A stretch of DNA of 64,000 bases, taken from contig OY282368.1 of NCBI GenBank assembly GCA_958295725.1, positions 744,001-808,000 on the forward strand, read 5' to 3'. Within the stretch, counting starts at the first letter, position 1, and every line of letters begins with the position of its first letter. The DNA is from an uncultured Alphaproteobacteria bacterium (GTDB lineage: Bacteria > Pseudomonadota > Alphaproteobacteria > UBA2966). Position numbers and translations under genes: made by a program. Under the pieces are notes generated by a model, which was given only the letters and a program-made list of their open reading frames with translations, was not told the origin of the DNA and made no database searches. Of the stretch, positions 37,586 to 47,020 are shown one piece after another.

Positions 37586-37625
37586 CGCGGTTGGCTCGAC
37601 GCGGCGGCGCGGGTAAGGTGCCGGC

Positions 37626-37874
37626 ATGGCGACCGTGGCATTCAATCCCCTGGCGCTGGCGCGGCGGCTCAAGGACGCCGGCATGGACGAGTCGCAAGCC
37701 GAGGCGGTCGCCGACGGCTTGCATGAAGCGGTGACGGAGAACGTCGCTACGAAAGCCGACCTCGCGGCGGTGGAGAAAACGCTGAGGGCGGAGATGGGCG
37801 CGGTCAAATGGATGGTCGGGCTCACTCTCGCGCTGGTGCTGGCGGTGCTCGCCCGGTCGTTCGCGCTGATCTGA
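37626..37874 (+). CDS. small coiled-coil membrane protein (DUF1640/CCDC90-like)
   Basis: The 82-residue product starts MATVAFNPLALARRLKDAGM and has the pattern AEAVADGLHEAVTENVATKADLAAVEKTL, a coiled coil with the TKADL element typical of DUF1640-like proteins. One C-terminal membrane helix follows (WMVGLTLALVLAVLARSFALI). Such proteins are often found next to mobile or phage-related genes; their function is unknown. It sits just after the IS481-like relic. Confidence 0.7.
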   Translation: MATVAFNPLALARRLKDAGMDESQAEAVADGLHEAVTENVATKADLAAVEKTLRAEMGAVKWMVGLTLALVLAVLARSFALI

Positions 37875-37880
37875 TCCGCT

Positions 37881-37920
37881 GTCTACCCCCTCCCGGCCTC
37901 CCCTCGCGGGGGAAGGGGAG
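37881..37920. repeat. GC-rich intergenic palindromic repeat (REP-like), copy 3
   Basis: CTACCCCCTCCCGGCCTCCC, CTCG and GGGGGAAGGGGAG form an imperfect palindrome. It is related to the copies at 6246, 25360 and 56536 and in reverse orientation to the first two. It follows the stop of the coiled-coil gene. Confidence 0.6.
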
Positions 37921-38011
37921 CATGAACGGCGCCGGCGACGCGTTCTCTCGCCCGAGGGAGTCCGGCGCTTCGCCGACACCGCGCGGCGGATCGCGAGGGC
38001 GCCTGCCGTGA

Positions 38012-38398
38012 CTATTTCGACGCCCGCATGAGGTAGGCGATGACGTCGGCCCGGTCCCGCGCCTTCTTCAATCCGGGGAAGACCATTCGGCCGCCCTCGA
38101 TCATCTTCCTCGGGCGCGTCAGATACCGGTCGAGCAGTTCCGCGTCCCATGCGAATCCGGCGGTCTTCAGACCCTTGGAGTAGCGCCTGTAACCCTCGGC
38201 GGCGCCGGCCCGGCGTCCGATCACGCCGTACAGATTCGGGCCGACCTTGTGCTTCGCGCCTTGCGCGACCGTGTGGCACGCCTTGCACTTCCTGAACACC
38301 TTCTCGCCCCTCGCCGGATCGCCTTCCGCGAAAGCCGGCGAACCGGCGGAGGCCGCCGCGACCGCCGCGGCGAGGGCCAGGAGCCCGCGCTTCTTCAT
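38012..38398 (-). CDS. soluble class I cytochrome c, periplasmic
   Basis: This 128-residue c-type cytochrome has a signal peptide ending SPAFA (about 24 residues) and one haem site, Cys38-Lys-Ala-Cys41-His42 ([13 protein letters not shown]). The sixth ligand is probably Met105 in [12 protein letters not shown]. The pattern [13 protein letters not shown] and MVFPGL is that of mitochondrial-type cytochrome c (c2/c550), common in alphaproteobacteria. A strong GAGGAG lies eight bases before the ATG. It lies 86 bases after the DM13 gene on the same strand, which may share its transcript. It carries electrons between membrane complexes. Confidence 0.92.
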   Translation of the reverse strand: MKKRGLLALAAAVAAASAGSPAFAEGDPARGEKVFRKCKACHTVAQGAKHKVGPNLYGVIGRRAGAAEGYRRYSKGLKTAGFAWDAELLDRYLTRPRKMIEGGRMVFPGLKKARDRADVIAYLMRASK

Positions 38399-38484
38399 CC
38401 GCCGTTCTCCTCGGTCGACATCGCCCTGCCGGGCCTTCCCGCCCGTCGCCGCGTCGCTCGCCGCGCCTCGGGAGCGGACGATAC

Positions 38485-38970
38485 CTATGGAAATTCCAGG
38501 GTGGCGGGGGAGATCAGCACCCCGAAGCGCTCGCACCAGATGACGACGCTTCGATAGTCGGCGGGGTCGACGCCGACGGGCACCGGGAACACCTGGCTGC
38601 CCTTGAACGCGCGCAACCGCCCCAGATCGACGTACATCGAGGCCGCGACGTCGTCGCCGGGCGTGACCGGCGCCTGGGGCACCAGGTAGACGTGAAACTT
38701 CGGCCCCGGTCCGACTTCGAAATCCGTTCCCAGGCGCACGGCGTCCCTGTAGACCGTCACGGACCCCTTGCCGTAATGGATGGGGTCGGACGGGTTGGCG
38801 TGAATGAACGTTCCCTTGGCCACGACCACTCTCGACGCCGCGTCGGTCACTTCCTCCGCCGCCACGATGTCCGCGAGGAAAATGTATGGGTAGGCGAAGA
38901 TGCCCGCCGCGAAGCCCAGACCGGCGCCGATCAGACCGCCGACGATCGCTCCCAGAATCGCTGTTCGCAT
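38485..38970 (-). CDS. DM13 domain protein with N-terminal membrane anchor
   Basis: The 161-residue protein has a glycine-rich membrane helix (residues 5-29). Next comes a DM13 domain with [46 protein letters not shown]-like sequence and the conserved cysteine Cys146 in [15 protein letters not shown]13 domains are proposed to act in redox or electron transfer; the pairing with a cytochrome c gene immediately downstream supports this here, but it remains inference. GGGAGCGAG precedes the ATG at 38970. It is divergent from pgi, with about 100 bases between. Confidence 0.85.
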   Translation of the reverse strand: MRTAILGAIVGGLIGAGLGFAAGIFAYPYIFLADIVAAEEVTDAASRVVVAKGTFIHANPSDPIHYGKGSVTVYRDAVRLGTDFEVGPGPKFHVYLVPQAPVTPGDDVAASMYVDLGRLRAFKGSQVFPVPVGVDPADYRSVVIWCERFGVLISPATLEFP

Positions 38971-39071
38971 GGTGCTCGCTCCCGTGATGCGCGTGGGAGG
39001 ATAGATTGGCGGATATTCGGCCGACGTGCCATCTTCCGCTTCCCCGATTTTTTCGCAAGGATGTCCACCGC

Positions 39072-40355
39072 ATGTCCGCGCCCTACGAACAGGATGTTCG
39101 CGGTTGCCTCGCCGAGACGATCGGAGAACACGGCCTCGCCGAGGACGAGCTGGCGCCTTTGCTCGACGGCGCGACCGCCGCGATCGAGGATCTGCGCGAT
39201 GGCGCCGTGGACGACGCCGTGGACATCCTGGCGCTGCCCGCGCGCCGGGACGATATTCCCCGCATCGCCTCCGTCGCGGCGGAGATCGGGTCCCGGTTCG
39301 AGAGCGTCGTCGTGCTGGGTACCGGAGGCTCGAGTCTCGGAGGCCGGGCGATCGCGCGGCTGAACCCGAAAGACGGTCCGAAACTCCATTTCGTCGACAA
39401 TCTCGACCCGGCGTCCCTGGCGGCGCTGGTCGATACGACCGACTTCGCGCGCACCGGGTTTCTGGTGATCTCGAAGTCGGGCTCCACGGTGGAAACGGTC
39501 TCGCAGTACCTGGTTTGCCACGAGGCGGCGCGGGCCGCGCTCGGCGAGGCGGTGTCCGACAGTTTCGTCGTCGTTACTGACCCGGCGGACAACGTCCTGA
39601 GACGCCTGGCCGTCGCGCGTGGCCACGGGGTGCTGGATCACGATCCCGGCGTGGGTGGGCGTTTCTCGGTCCTGTCGGCGGTCGGCCTGTTGCCGGCCGC
39701 GATCGCGGGCCTGGACCCGATGGAGATACGGAGCGGAGCGGCCGCGGTTCTGGATGGCGGCTTCGGCGCGGGATCGTCCCCCTCCGATCCTCCGGCGCTC
39801 GGAGCCGCGGTCTCGCTGGGACTGGCCCGGTATCGCGGCGCGACCATGAGCGTCCTCATGCCCTATGGCGACGCTCTCGATCCGTTCGCCGCCTGGCACC
39901 GTCAGCTGTGGGCCGAGAGTCTGGGCAAGGGCGGATCGGGCACGACCCCGGTTCCCGCGCTGGGGCCCCTGGACCAGCACAGTCAGCTACAGCTTTACCT
40001 CGACGGTCCGCGGGACAAGGCGTTCACGATCATTCAGCCGGATGTCGGCGGCGCCGGACCCGCGATCCCCGCGGGACGGACGGGCGAGGAGGCCCTGGCC
40101 TACCTGGCGGACACGACCGTCGGCGACCTCGTCGCGGCGCAGCGGACGGCCACGACCGAGGCCTTGATCGCGCGCGGCCGGCCCACGCGGGTCCTCCGGA
40201 TGGCCCGTGTCGACGCCGCGGCGATGGGCGCGCTGTTCATGCACTTCATGCTGGAGACGATGATCGCGGCGCGGATGTCGGGCGTAAACGCTTTCGACCA
40301 GCCCGCCGTCGAGCACGGCAAGGTGCGGACGCGCGAGATCCTGGGCGGGCGGTGA
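39072..40355 (+). CDS. pgi: glucose-6-phosphate isomerase
   Basis: This phosphoglucose isomerase interconverts glucose 6-phosphate and fructose 6-phosphate. It is 427 residues from the chosen ATG, shorter than the usual ~550 and typical of the compact bacterial type. Motifs are [49 protein letters not shown] (active glutamate) and [13 protein letters not shown]. The ATG at 39072 has AAGGA ten bases upstream and fits the fold; a longer frame starts at 39006. Its stop overlaps a possible GTG start of otsB. As first gene of the trehalose operon it can supply or recycle glucose 6-phosphate. Confidence 0.93.
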   Translation: MSAPYEQDVRGCLAETIGEHGLAEDELAPLLDGATAAIEDLRDGAVDDAVDILALPARRDDIPRIASVAAEIGSRFESVVVLGTGGSSLGGRAIARLNPKDGPKLHFVDNLDPASLAALVDTTDFARTGFLVISKSGSTVETVSQYLVCHEAARAALGEAVSDSFVVVTDPADNVLRRLAVARGHGVLDHDPGVGGRFSVLSAVGLLPAAIAGLDPMEIRSGAAAVLDGGFGAGSSPSDPPALGAAVSLGLARYRGATMSVLMPYGDALDPFAAWHRQLWAESLGKGGSGTTPVPALGPLDQHSQLQLYLDGPRDKAFTIIQPDVGGAGPAIPAGRTGEEALAYLADTTVGDLVAAQRTATTEALIARGRPTRVLRMARVDAAAMGALFMHFMLETMIAARMSGVNAFDQPAVEHGKVRTREILGGR

Positions 40356-40366
40356 CCGCGCGCTCC

Positions 40367-41143
40367 ATGGACCTGCCCGAACCGCGCCTGGATTGGGCGT
40401 TGTTCCTCGATTTCGACGGCAGCATCGTCGATATCGCGCCAACGCCGGAGTCCATCGACGTTCCGGAGACTCTGCCTCCGCTTCTGGCCGCGTTGCGCGA
40501 GGCGCTGGGAGACGCCGTCGCGATCGTGACGGGCCGGCCGATCGAGCAGATCGACGGCTTTCTCGGCGCCGTCGTTCCGGCCGTCGCCGGGTTGCATGGA
40601 TTCGAACGGCGCACCGCGGATGGCGCGATCGTCCGTCCGACCCTGCCTCCCCATTGCCCGCGGAACGTCCGCGTGTCGCTGCGGGAGTTCGCCGCCCGGC
40701 ATCGAGGCGTCCTGGTCGAAGACAAGAAGTTCGCCGTCGCCTTGCACTATCGCCTCAATCCCTCGTTGACGGATGCTTGCAGAGACGCTGTGAACGCGGC
40801 TCTCGCGGGCGAGACGGAGGACTGGCAAGTGGTCGAGGGAAAGTTCGCTTTCGACATCAAGCCGCGCGCCTTCACGAAGGGCACCGCCATAGAGGCGTTC
40901 ATGCGCGAAGCGCCGTTCAGGGGGCGGACCCCGGTATTTTGCGGCGACGACGTCACCGACGAAGACGGTTTCGCCATCGTCAACGCACGGGACGGCGTGA
41001 GCGTCCGTATCGGACGCGCCGGGAAGGGCTCGGCCACGCGGGCCGCGGCGCGGGTCGACACGGTCGAGGAACTGCTGGGCTGGCTGACGCGGATCGCCGG
41101 CGCGGCCGGGGCGTCCACCTCGGCCACGGGGACGCGAGCATGA
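40367..41143 (+). CDS. otsB: trehalose-6-phosphate phosphatase
   Basis: OtsB, 258 residues, is a HAD phosphatase that removes phosphate from trehalose 6-phosphate. The HAD motifs are LFLDFDGSIVDIAP (usual T replaced by S), IVTGRPIEQID, then a cap domain, KPRAFTKGTAIEAFM and FCGDDVTDEDGFAIVN. The start may instead be the GTG at 40352, which overlaps the pgi stop as GTGA and fits the coupled style of the operon. The stop overlaps the next start (ATGA). Cytoplasmic. Confidence 0.92.
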   Translation: MDLPEPRLDWALFLDFDGSIVDIAPTPESIDVPETLPPLLAALREALGDAVAIVTGRPIEQIDGFLGAVVPAVAGLHGFERRTADGAIVRPTLPPHCPRNVRVSLREFAARHRGVLVEDKKFAVALHYRLNPSLTDACRDAVNAALAGETEDWQVVEGKFAFDIKPRAFTKGTAIEAFMREAPFRGRTPVFCGDDVTDEDGFAIVNARDGVSVRIGRAGKGSATRAAARVDTVEELLGWLTRIAGAAGASTSATGTRA

Positions 41144-42933
41144 CGAATCTCGATCTCGGCGTCATCGGAAATTGCGCGATCGCCGCGCTGGTCGACGCGC
41201 GGGCCCGGGTGGTCTGGTACTGCTTGCCGAGATTCGACGGAGACCCCGTGTTCTGCGACTTGTTGCGGGGGCATGGACGCCGACGGCCCGACGCCTCCGG
41301 CGTCTACGAAATCGAGATCGACGACTTCATCCGCTCGGAGCAGGAGTATCTGGCCAATACGGCGGTTCTGGTCACGCGCCTCTACGACAGGAACGGCGGC
41401 GTCGTCGAGATCCAGGACTTCGCGCCCCGCTTCGAGCAGTTCGGCCGTGTCTTCCGGCCGCTGATGCTGGTCCGCGGAGTCCGGCCGGTCGCCGGCGTGC
41501 CGCGAATCAGGATCAAACTGCGGCCGAGTTCCGACTATGGCGCCAACGCGCCCGGCATCACCCACGGCAGCAACCACGTCCGCTACGTGGGCGCCAACAC
41601 GACGATGCGGCTTACGACGGACGCGCCCCCGGCCTACGTGCTCGACGAGACGCCGTTCTTCCTCGAGGAGCCGGTAACCCTGGTCCTGGGTCCCGACGAA
41701 ACACTGTCCGAGGGCCCGGCCACGGTCTTCTCGAGGTTTCTGGAACAGACCCGGGACTACTGGCGTGAGTGGATCAGGCGGCTCGCCATCCCGCTCGACT
41801 GGCAGGACGCCGTGATTCGGTCCGCGATAACGCTCAAGCTGTGCAGTTTCGAGGAGACCGGCGCCATCGTGGCCGCTCTCACCACTTCCATTCCGGAGTA
41901 CCCGGACAGTGGACGGAACTGGGACTACCGGTATTGCTGGCCGCGGGACGCGTATTTCGTCGTCCGCGCCCTCAATCGGCTGGGAGCGGTTCCGGTTCTG
42001 GAGAACTACGTGCGCTTTCTGACCAACATCGTCGCCACGGCGAACGGCCGCGACATCCAGCCCGTGTACGGAATCGCGCTGGAGCGGCGGTTGCATGAAC
42101 GCACCGTCGATGGAATCGCCGGATACCGGGGGATGGGTCCGGTTCGCGTCGGCAATCAGGCATTCGAACAGCGTCAGCACGACGTGTACGGCGACATCGT
42201 CCTCGCGACCACCCAGGCGTTCTTCGATTCGCGTTTCCTGCGGCCCGGAGACGAAAAGACCTTCGCGCGACTCGAGGGCGTGGGCAAACAGGCGGTCAGA
42301 CTCGCCGCGAAACCGGATGCCGGAATGTGGGAACTGCGCAACCGGACGACGGTCCACACGTCTTCCAGCTTGATGTGTTGGGCCGCCTGCGATCGTCTGG
42401 CGAAGGTCGCCCGCCACCTGGGCCTCGGGCGGCGTTGGCGCTACTGGCGGCGGAAGGCCACGGAGATTCGCGAGACGATTCTCGATGAGGCCTGGAATCC
42501 ACGCCTCGGAACTTTCGTCGCCTCGTTCGGCGGCAACGACATCGACGCCAGTCTGTTGCTGATGCCGGAAGTCGGGTTTATCGATCCCAACGACCGACGT
42601 TTTCGCCGGACCCTGAAAACCGTCGAGCAAGAGCTTCGCCGGGGGAACCATCTGATGCGGTACGCCACGTCGGACGATCTCGGCGAGCCGGTGAATTCAT
42701 TCATTATCTGCACGTTCTGGTATGTTGAGTGTCTGGCCGCGTTGGGACGGAACGAGGAGGCGCGCGAGATTTACGAGGACGTTCTGTCGCACGGCAATCA
42801 CCTCGGCCTGTTGTCCGAAGACCTCGACGTCGAGACCGGCGAGCTGTGGGGTAATTTCCCGCAGACCTACTCCCTGGTGGGTCAGATCAATTCCGCGATT
42901 CGACTGAGCCGGAGCTGGGAAGAGGTGCTGTGA
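41140..42933 (+). CDS. glycoside hydrolase family 15 protein (glucoamylase/trehalase-like)
   Basis: The 597-residue enzyme has an N-terminal beta-sandwich (DLGVIGNCAIAALVDARARVVWYCLPRFDGDPVF) and an (alpha/alpha)6 barrel. Family GH15 motifs are RNWDYRYCWPRDAYF (substrate binding), GPVRVGNQAFEQRQHDVYGD and LSEDLDVETGELWGNFPQTYSLVGQI, with catalytic acids in the QHDVYGD and EDLDVETGELWGNFPQ regions. Bacterial GH15 proteins between trehalose genes often act as trehalases or on alpha-glucans; the substrate is not decided by sequence. No signal peptide is seen, so it is cytoplasmic. It lies between otsB and otsA, overlapping both by four bases. Confidence 0.92.
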   Translation: MTNLDLGVIGNCAIAALVDARARVVWYCLPRFDGDPVFCDLLRGHGRRRPDASGVYEIEIDDFIRSEQEYLANTAVLVTRLYDRNGGVVEIQDFAPRFEQFGRVFRPLMLVRGVRPVAGVPRIRIKLRPSSDYGANAPGITHGSNHVRYVGANTTMRLTTDAPPAYVLDETPFFLEEPVTLVLGPDETLSEGPATVFSRFLEQTRDYWREWIRRLAIPLDWQDAVIRSAITLKLCSFEETGAIVAALTTSIPEYPDSGRNWDYRYCWPRDAYFVVRALNRLGAVPVLENYVRFLTNIVATANGRDIQPVYGIALERRLHERTVDGIAGYRGMGPVRVGNQAFEQRQHDVYGDIVLATTQAFFDSRFLRPGDEKTFARLEGVGKQAVRLAAKPDAGMWELRNRTTVHTSSSLMCWAACDRLAKVARHLGLGRRWRYWRRKATEIRETILDEAWNPRLGTFVASFGGNDIDASLLLMPEVGFIDPNDRRFRRTLKTVEQELRRGNHLMRYATSDDLGEPVNSFIICTFWYVECLAALGRNEEAREIYEDVLSHGNHLGLLSEDLDVETGELWGNFPQTYSLVGQINSAIRLSRSWEEVL

Positions 42934-44321
42934 GCCGAATCGTCGTCGTTTCCAACCGCGTCGCCGTCGCGCGTGACACCGGAAAGACGCGGGCCCGCGC
43001 CGGCGGGCTCGCGGTCGCGCTGGAGGCCGCGCTCCGGGAATCTGGAGGTTTGTGGTTCGGATGGAGTGGCGAAACGACCCAGAACAGGCATCGCGCTCCG
43101 AAAGTCACGACATCCGGACAGGTCTCCTATGCGACCCTCGACCTGACGCGAGCCGAACGGGCCGAGTACTACAACGGGTTCGCCAACCAGACCTTGTGGC
43201 CGCTGTTTCACTACCGCATGGATCTGACGGCGTACGAACGCGGTCAGGAGAAGGGGTACATAGGAGTCAATCGGTTCTTCGCCCGCCATCTGGCCAAATT
43301 GCTGCGGCGGGACGATCTCGTCTGGGTCCACGACTTCCACTTGCTGCCCATGGGCCAGGAGCTGCGCAGGCTGGGCGCCCCTTACCCCATCGGCTTCTTC
43401 CTGCATACTCCTTTCCCGCCGCCGGAGATTCTGCTCACCCTGCCCAATCACGAAGCCATCGTTCGCTCGCTGTTCGCTTACGACCTCGCCGGTTTCCAGA
43501 CGCCCGACGATTTGCGCTCTTTCCACGAGTACGTAACGCGCGAAGTGGGAGGCGAGGTGCGCCGCAACTCGACCGTCAGCGCCTTCGGCCGCACGATTCG
43601 GGCCCAGGCCTTTCCGATCTCGATAGATACCGGGGAATTCGCGGAGATGGCGGAGAGCGAACCCGCGAAACGGGAGTACGAGCGCACGCGCGCGAGCATG
43701 AGAGGCCACAAGTTGATCCTGGGCGTCGATCGTCTCGACTACTCCAAGGGTTTGCACGAGAAGTTCCTTGCGTTCGAACGGTTCCTCGAGCGGCGCGCCG
43801 AGAGTCGGGGCAAGGTCGTGCTGATGCAGGTCGCGCCGCCCTCGCGCGGCGACGTCGCGCAGTACCGGGAAATCCGCGAGGACCTCGAGCAACTCACCGG
43901 ACACATCAACGGCCGCTTCTCGGAACCCGACTGGGTCCCGATCCGGTACCTCAACCGTTCCTTTCAGCGCGCCAATCTGGCCGGTCTGTATCGGGCATCG
44001 CGCGTGGCGCTCGTGACGCCGTTCCGCGACGGCATGAACCTGGTCGCCAAGGAATTCGTGGCCGCCCAGCTCCCCGAGGAGCCCGCCGTCCTCGTCGTCT
44101 CCCGCTTCGCCGGCGCGGCGCGCGAATTGAGCGACGCGCTGGTGGTCAACCCCTACGACACGGATGGCGTCGCCGATGCCATCCACCGGGCGCTCAACAT
44201 GCGGCGGAAGGAACGGATCGAACGCTGGTCGTCCATGATGAGCGTGCTGGAGAACAACGACCTGACCGCCTGGCGGCGCGGGTATGTCCGTGCGTTGCGA
44301 CGAACGGCCCGAACGGCCTGA
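42930..44321 (+). CDS. otsA: alpha,alpha-trehalose-phosphate synthase
   Basis: OtsA joins a nucleotide-activated glucose (usually UDP-glucose) to glucose 6-phosphate. The 463-residue GT20 enzyme shows [52 protein letters not shown] and [15 protein letters not shown], all core family motifs. The start is a GTG at 42930 overlapping the stop of the GH15 gene, so translation is coupled. The product is dephosphorylated by OtsB of the same operon, giving trehalose for osmotic or stress protection. Confidence 0.96.
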   Translation: MSRIVVVSNRVAVARDTGKTRARAGGLAVALEAALRESGGLWFGWSGETTQNRHRAPKVTTSGQVSYATLDLTRAERAEYYNGFANQTLWPLFHYRMDLTAYERGQEKGYIGVNRFFARHLAKLLRRDDLVWVHDFHLLPMGQELRRLGAPYPIGFFLHTPFPPPEILLTLPNHEAIVRSLFAYDLAGFQTPDDLRSFHEYVTREVGGEVRRNSTVSAFGRTIRAQAFPISIDTGEFAEMAESEPAKREYERTRASMRGHKLILGVDRLDYSKGLHEKFLAFERFLERRAESRGKVVLMQVAPPSRGDVAQYREIREDLEQLTGHINGRFSEPDWVPIRYLNRSFQRANLAGLYRASRVALVTPFRDGMNLVAKEFVAAQLPEEPAVLVVSRFAGAARELSDALVVNPYDTDGVADAIHRALNMRRKERIERWSSMMSVLENNDLTAWRRGYVRALRRTARTA

Positions 44322-44331
44322 ACGCCCCGAC

Positions 44332-45798
44332 ATGAGCGACGTGTCGCCCAATCCGAATGCGCTGGAGACGTTCCGGCCGCTCGTCGAACCCCGCGCCATC
44401 GCGGTGGTCGGGGCTTCGGCTTCGAGCGTGACGCTCGGCAACGAAATCATCAATCACGTCCGGAACTTCGGCTTCGGGGGCGGCATCTATCCGATTCATC
44501 CGTCGGCGGAGGAGGTAGAGGGCCTTCGCGCCTATCGTACCTTCGCCGACCTGCCGGAGACCGTGGACTACGCGTATATCTCGGTCGCGGCGGCGTCGGT
44601 TCCCGGGCTCCTCGCCGGCGCCGGGGGCAAGGTGCGGTTCGCGCAGGTGTCGTCCAGCGGCTTCGGCGAGACCGTCGCCGGCAAGGAGCTCGAAGAGGAC
44701 ATCGTCGCGGCGGCCCGCGCCGGGGGCTCGCGGCTGGTCGGACCGAACTGTATCGGGATCTATTGTCCCAAGGGTCGCCTCACATGGGTCGGGGGCGTCT
44801 CGCCGGAACCGGGACCCGTCGGCGTCGTCACCCAGAGCGGCGGGCTCGGCACGAACATGATCCGCCGCGGGAACGAACGCGGTGTGCGTTTCAGCAGCCT
44901 CGTCAGCGTCGGCAACAGCGCGGACGTCGGTCCCAACGATCTTCTCGAGTTCTACCTCGCCGACCCCGATACCGGGGTCGTGGGGCTGTATCTGGAGGAC
45001 GTCAAGGACGGCCGCCGCTTCTTCGATATCCTCCGTGCCGCCGGCGGGGCCAAGCCGGTCGTCCTGTTGCGCGGGGGGCGCAGCCACGAGGGGCAGCGCG
45101 CAGCGGTCTCCCACACGGGCGCCATGGCCAGCGACGAGCGTATCTGGCAAGCGGCCGTTCGCCAGCTGGGTCTCGCGCACGCGGAAACCCTCGACGAGTT
45201 CCTGGATATCCTGCTGGCGTTCCAGATGCTGACGCCGCGCCCGGCGCGGCCCACGGAGAAGGTCGCCCTGTTCGGCAACGGCGGCGGGATCAGCGTCATG
45301 GGCGCCGACATCTTCTCTTCGGTGGGGCTCTCGGTCCCCGCGTTCTCGGAAGAAACGCGGAAGCCGTTGGACGCGCTCGACCTGCCGCCGGGGACGAGCA
45401 TCGGCAATCCGATCGACACACCGCGCTCGACGCTTCGGGTCGAAGGGGCGGGAATCGTGGAGAAGATCCTGGAAGCGGTGTACGCCTCGGGTGAGTCGGA
45501 TGCGTTGGTGGTGCATCTCAACATCGCGTCGTTCGTCGGTTCGGCGGACCGGCGTTTCAACATCCTCGAGAACCTCGTCCAGAACGTCCTGGACGTCCGG
45601 GCCCGGATGGAAGCGCACGTTCATTTCGCGCTCGTGCTGCGCTCCGACGGCTCCGTCGAGGCGGACGGGCGGAAACGCGCCGACCGGGCCCGGGCCCTGG
45701 CGCTGGGGATCCCCGTATTCGACGAAATTCCGGAAGCGGCGCGCGCCCTGGCGGGCATCGGCCGTTACGAGCGCTTCCTCGTCTCCCGGAAAACGTAG
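44332..45798 (+). CDS. CoA-binding acyl-CoA synthetase (NDP-forming) alpha-like protein, no ATP-grasp domain
   Basis: The 488 residues match the alpha part of NDP-forming acyl-CoA synthetases. A CoA-binding Rossmann domain starts RAIAVVGASASSVTLGNEIINH, two succinyl-CoA-synthetase-like domains follow, and the phosphorylated histidine is His261 in AAVSHTGAMASDE. The C-terminal ATP-grasp (beta) part of the usual ~700-residue fused protein is missing, and no separate beta gene is near. It may need a partner elsewhere or have another CoA-linked role. The ATG at 44332 is 10 bases after otsA; a start inside otsA (44284) is possible. Confidence 0.8.
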   Translation: MSDVSPNPNALETFRPLVEPRAIAVVGASASSVTLGNEIINHVRNFGFGGGIYPIHPSAEEVEGLRAYRTFADLPETVDYAYISVAAASVPGLLAGAGGKVRFAQVSSSGFGETVAGKELEEDIVAAARAGGSRLVGPNCIGIYCPKGRLTWVGGVSPEPGPVGVVTQSGGLGTNMIRRGNERGVRFSSLVSVGNSADVGPNDLLEFYLADPDTGVVGLYLEDVKDGRRFFDILRAAGGAKPVVLLRGGRSHEGQRAAVSHTGAMASDERIWQAAVRQLGLAHAETLDEFLDILLAFQMLTPRPARPTEKVALFGNGGGISVMGADIFSSVGLSVPAFSEETRKPLDALDLPPGTSIGNPIDTPRSTLRVEGAGIVEKILEAVYASGESDALVVHLNIASFVGSADRRFNILENLVQNVLDVRARMEAHVHFALVLRSDGSVEADGRKRADRARALALGIPVFDEIPEAARALAGIGRYERFLVSRKT

Positions 45799-45810
45799 TT
45801 GTCCCTTCGT

Positions 45811-46956
45811 TTACGCCGCCTCGCGGTAGTTCGCCACGGCGATCCGTCCCGGTTCGCGGTCCATGTGGATGGCCGCGAAATCTCCCTCGCACGGCGGACC
45901 GGAGCAGAAGTGCAGAACCCGTTCCGTCAGGTCCATGATCATGCAGCCCAACGTCTCGATGCCCTGGCCTTCCCGGGCGTTCGGATTGGGGTGCCGACAA
46001 ATGGAATCCGGATGGTTGAAGTGATCGCTCATGGCGTGCGCCAGGACACCGGGATCGACGCGGCCGCGCCGCGCGCTCAGGAGATCGTGGAGCCGGACAT
46101 CGCGCAGAAGGGTGTCGGGGAAGATGTCACGGCCGATGTCCTCGCGGTCCGTCCGCGCGATCTGGAAATGGTTGGCGTGGGTAAGCAGGCCGTCCCTGGC
46201 ATGGACGATATCGAGCCCGCCGGGCCACGCTTCCAGCGCCACGCCGGCGCCGTCGGCATGACCTATCATGTAGTTGGCGGCAAGCGCGCGTTCGGCGTTG
46301 AGGACGGCGCCGATAGCGTCGCCCGGAATCCGGGCGGTGAGGGCCTTGCGGCGGATGACGTGGACCGGCATTCCGAAACGCCGCTTATCCGACAGCATGA
46401 AGTTGTTGCACAGGCCGATCCCCTCCTCGTTGAGGCCGTGCTTGCCCACGAGGCCGGCCTCGGTAAGGGTCAGGATTCGGGGATCCCCTTCGCGCTGGAT
46501 GTCGAGCACGACGGCGTTGGGCTTCATGGCCGGGTTCCAGTCCCAGTTCTGGCCCACGTAGGTACGCCCGTCGGCCGTCATGCCGCCGAACACGATGAAC
46601 GAGGTGCAGCCGTCGTCGAGCCGCGCCTTGAGACCATGGACGAGCTCGCTTCGCGCGTTGATGGTCAGAATCGCTTCAAGGGGCGCATCGGCGCCTTCGG
46701 CGATGCCCTCGATCTCTTCCATCGTGGCGGGGTCGAACTCCGCGATGGCCGGCTCGAATCTCCGCGCCAACTCGAAAACGACGTCTCGCTCCAGGCCGTG
46801 GAGGACACGGAAGGACTCGAGATAAGCCTTGAGCGATCCATGGATGAGATCGGCCACAGCGCGGCCATACTGGACGCCGCATGCCCGTGGCGAGCCCTTC
46901 ATCGCGACGATCGGAATTTCGTGCCCGTTCGTGGTGAACGTCTCCAGGCGCGTCAT
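45811..46956 (-). CDS. C45-type (acyl-CoA:6-aminopenicillanic acid acyltransferase-like) Ntn hydrolase
   Basis: This 381-residue protein of the C45 autoprocessing family has a nucleophile Cys117 in ARLDDGCTSFIVFG; cleavage before it would create the active N-terminus. Other landmarks are YGRAVADLIHGSLKAYL, GQNWDWNP and TLTEAGLVGKHGLNEEGIGLCNN, all typical. The fungal namesake swaps side chains on penicillins, but bacterial members mostly act on unknown N-acyl amides. It lies alone between a convergent synthetase gene and metK (64 bases away, same strand). Confidence 0.88.
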   Translation of the reverse strand: MTRLETFTTNGHEIPIVAMKGSPRACGVQYGRAVADLIHGSLKAYLESFRVLHGLERDVVFELARRFEPAIAEFDPATMEEIEGIAEGADAPLEAILTINARSELVHGLKARLDDGCTSFIVFGGMTADGRTYVGQNWDWNPAMKPNAVVLDIQREGDPRILTLTEAGLVGKHGLNEEGIGLCNNFMLSDKRRFGMPVHVIRRKALTARIPGDAIGAVLNAERALAANYMIGHADGAGVALEAWPGGLDIVHARDGLLTHANHFQIARTDREDIGRDIFPDTLLRDVRLHDLLSARRGRVDPGVLAHAMSDHFNHPDSICRHPNPNAREGQGIETLGCMIMDLTERVLHFCSGPPCEGDFAAIHMDREPGRIAVANYREAA

Positions 46957-47020
46957 CGTGTCCCCCCGAGCGAAGATTCCACCAGATAACGATCCGGTTC
47001 CGCGTCGGACGGTCCGTGGC

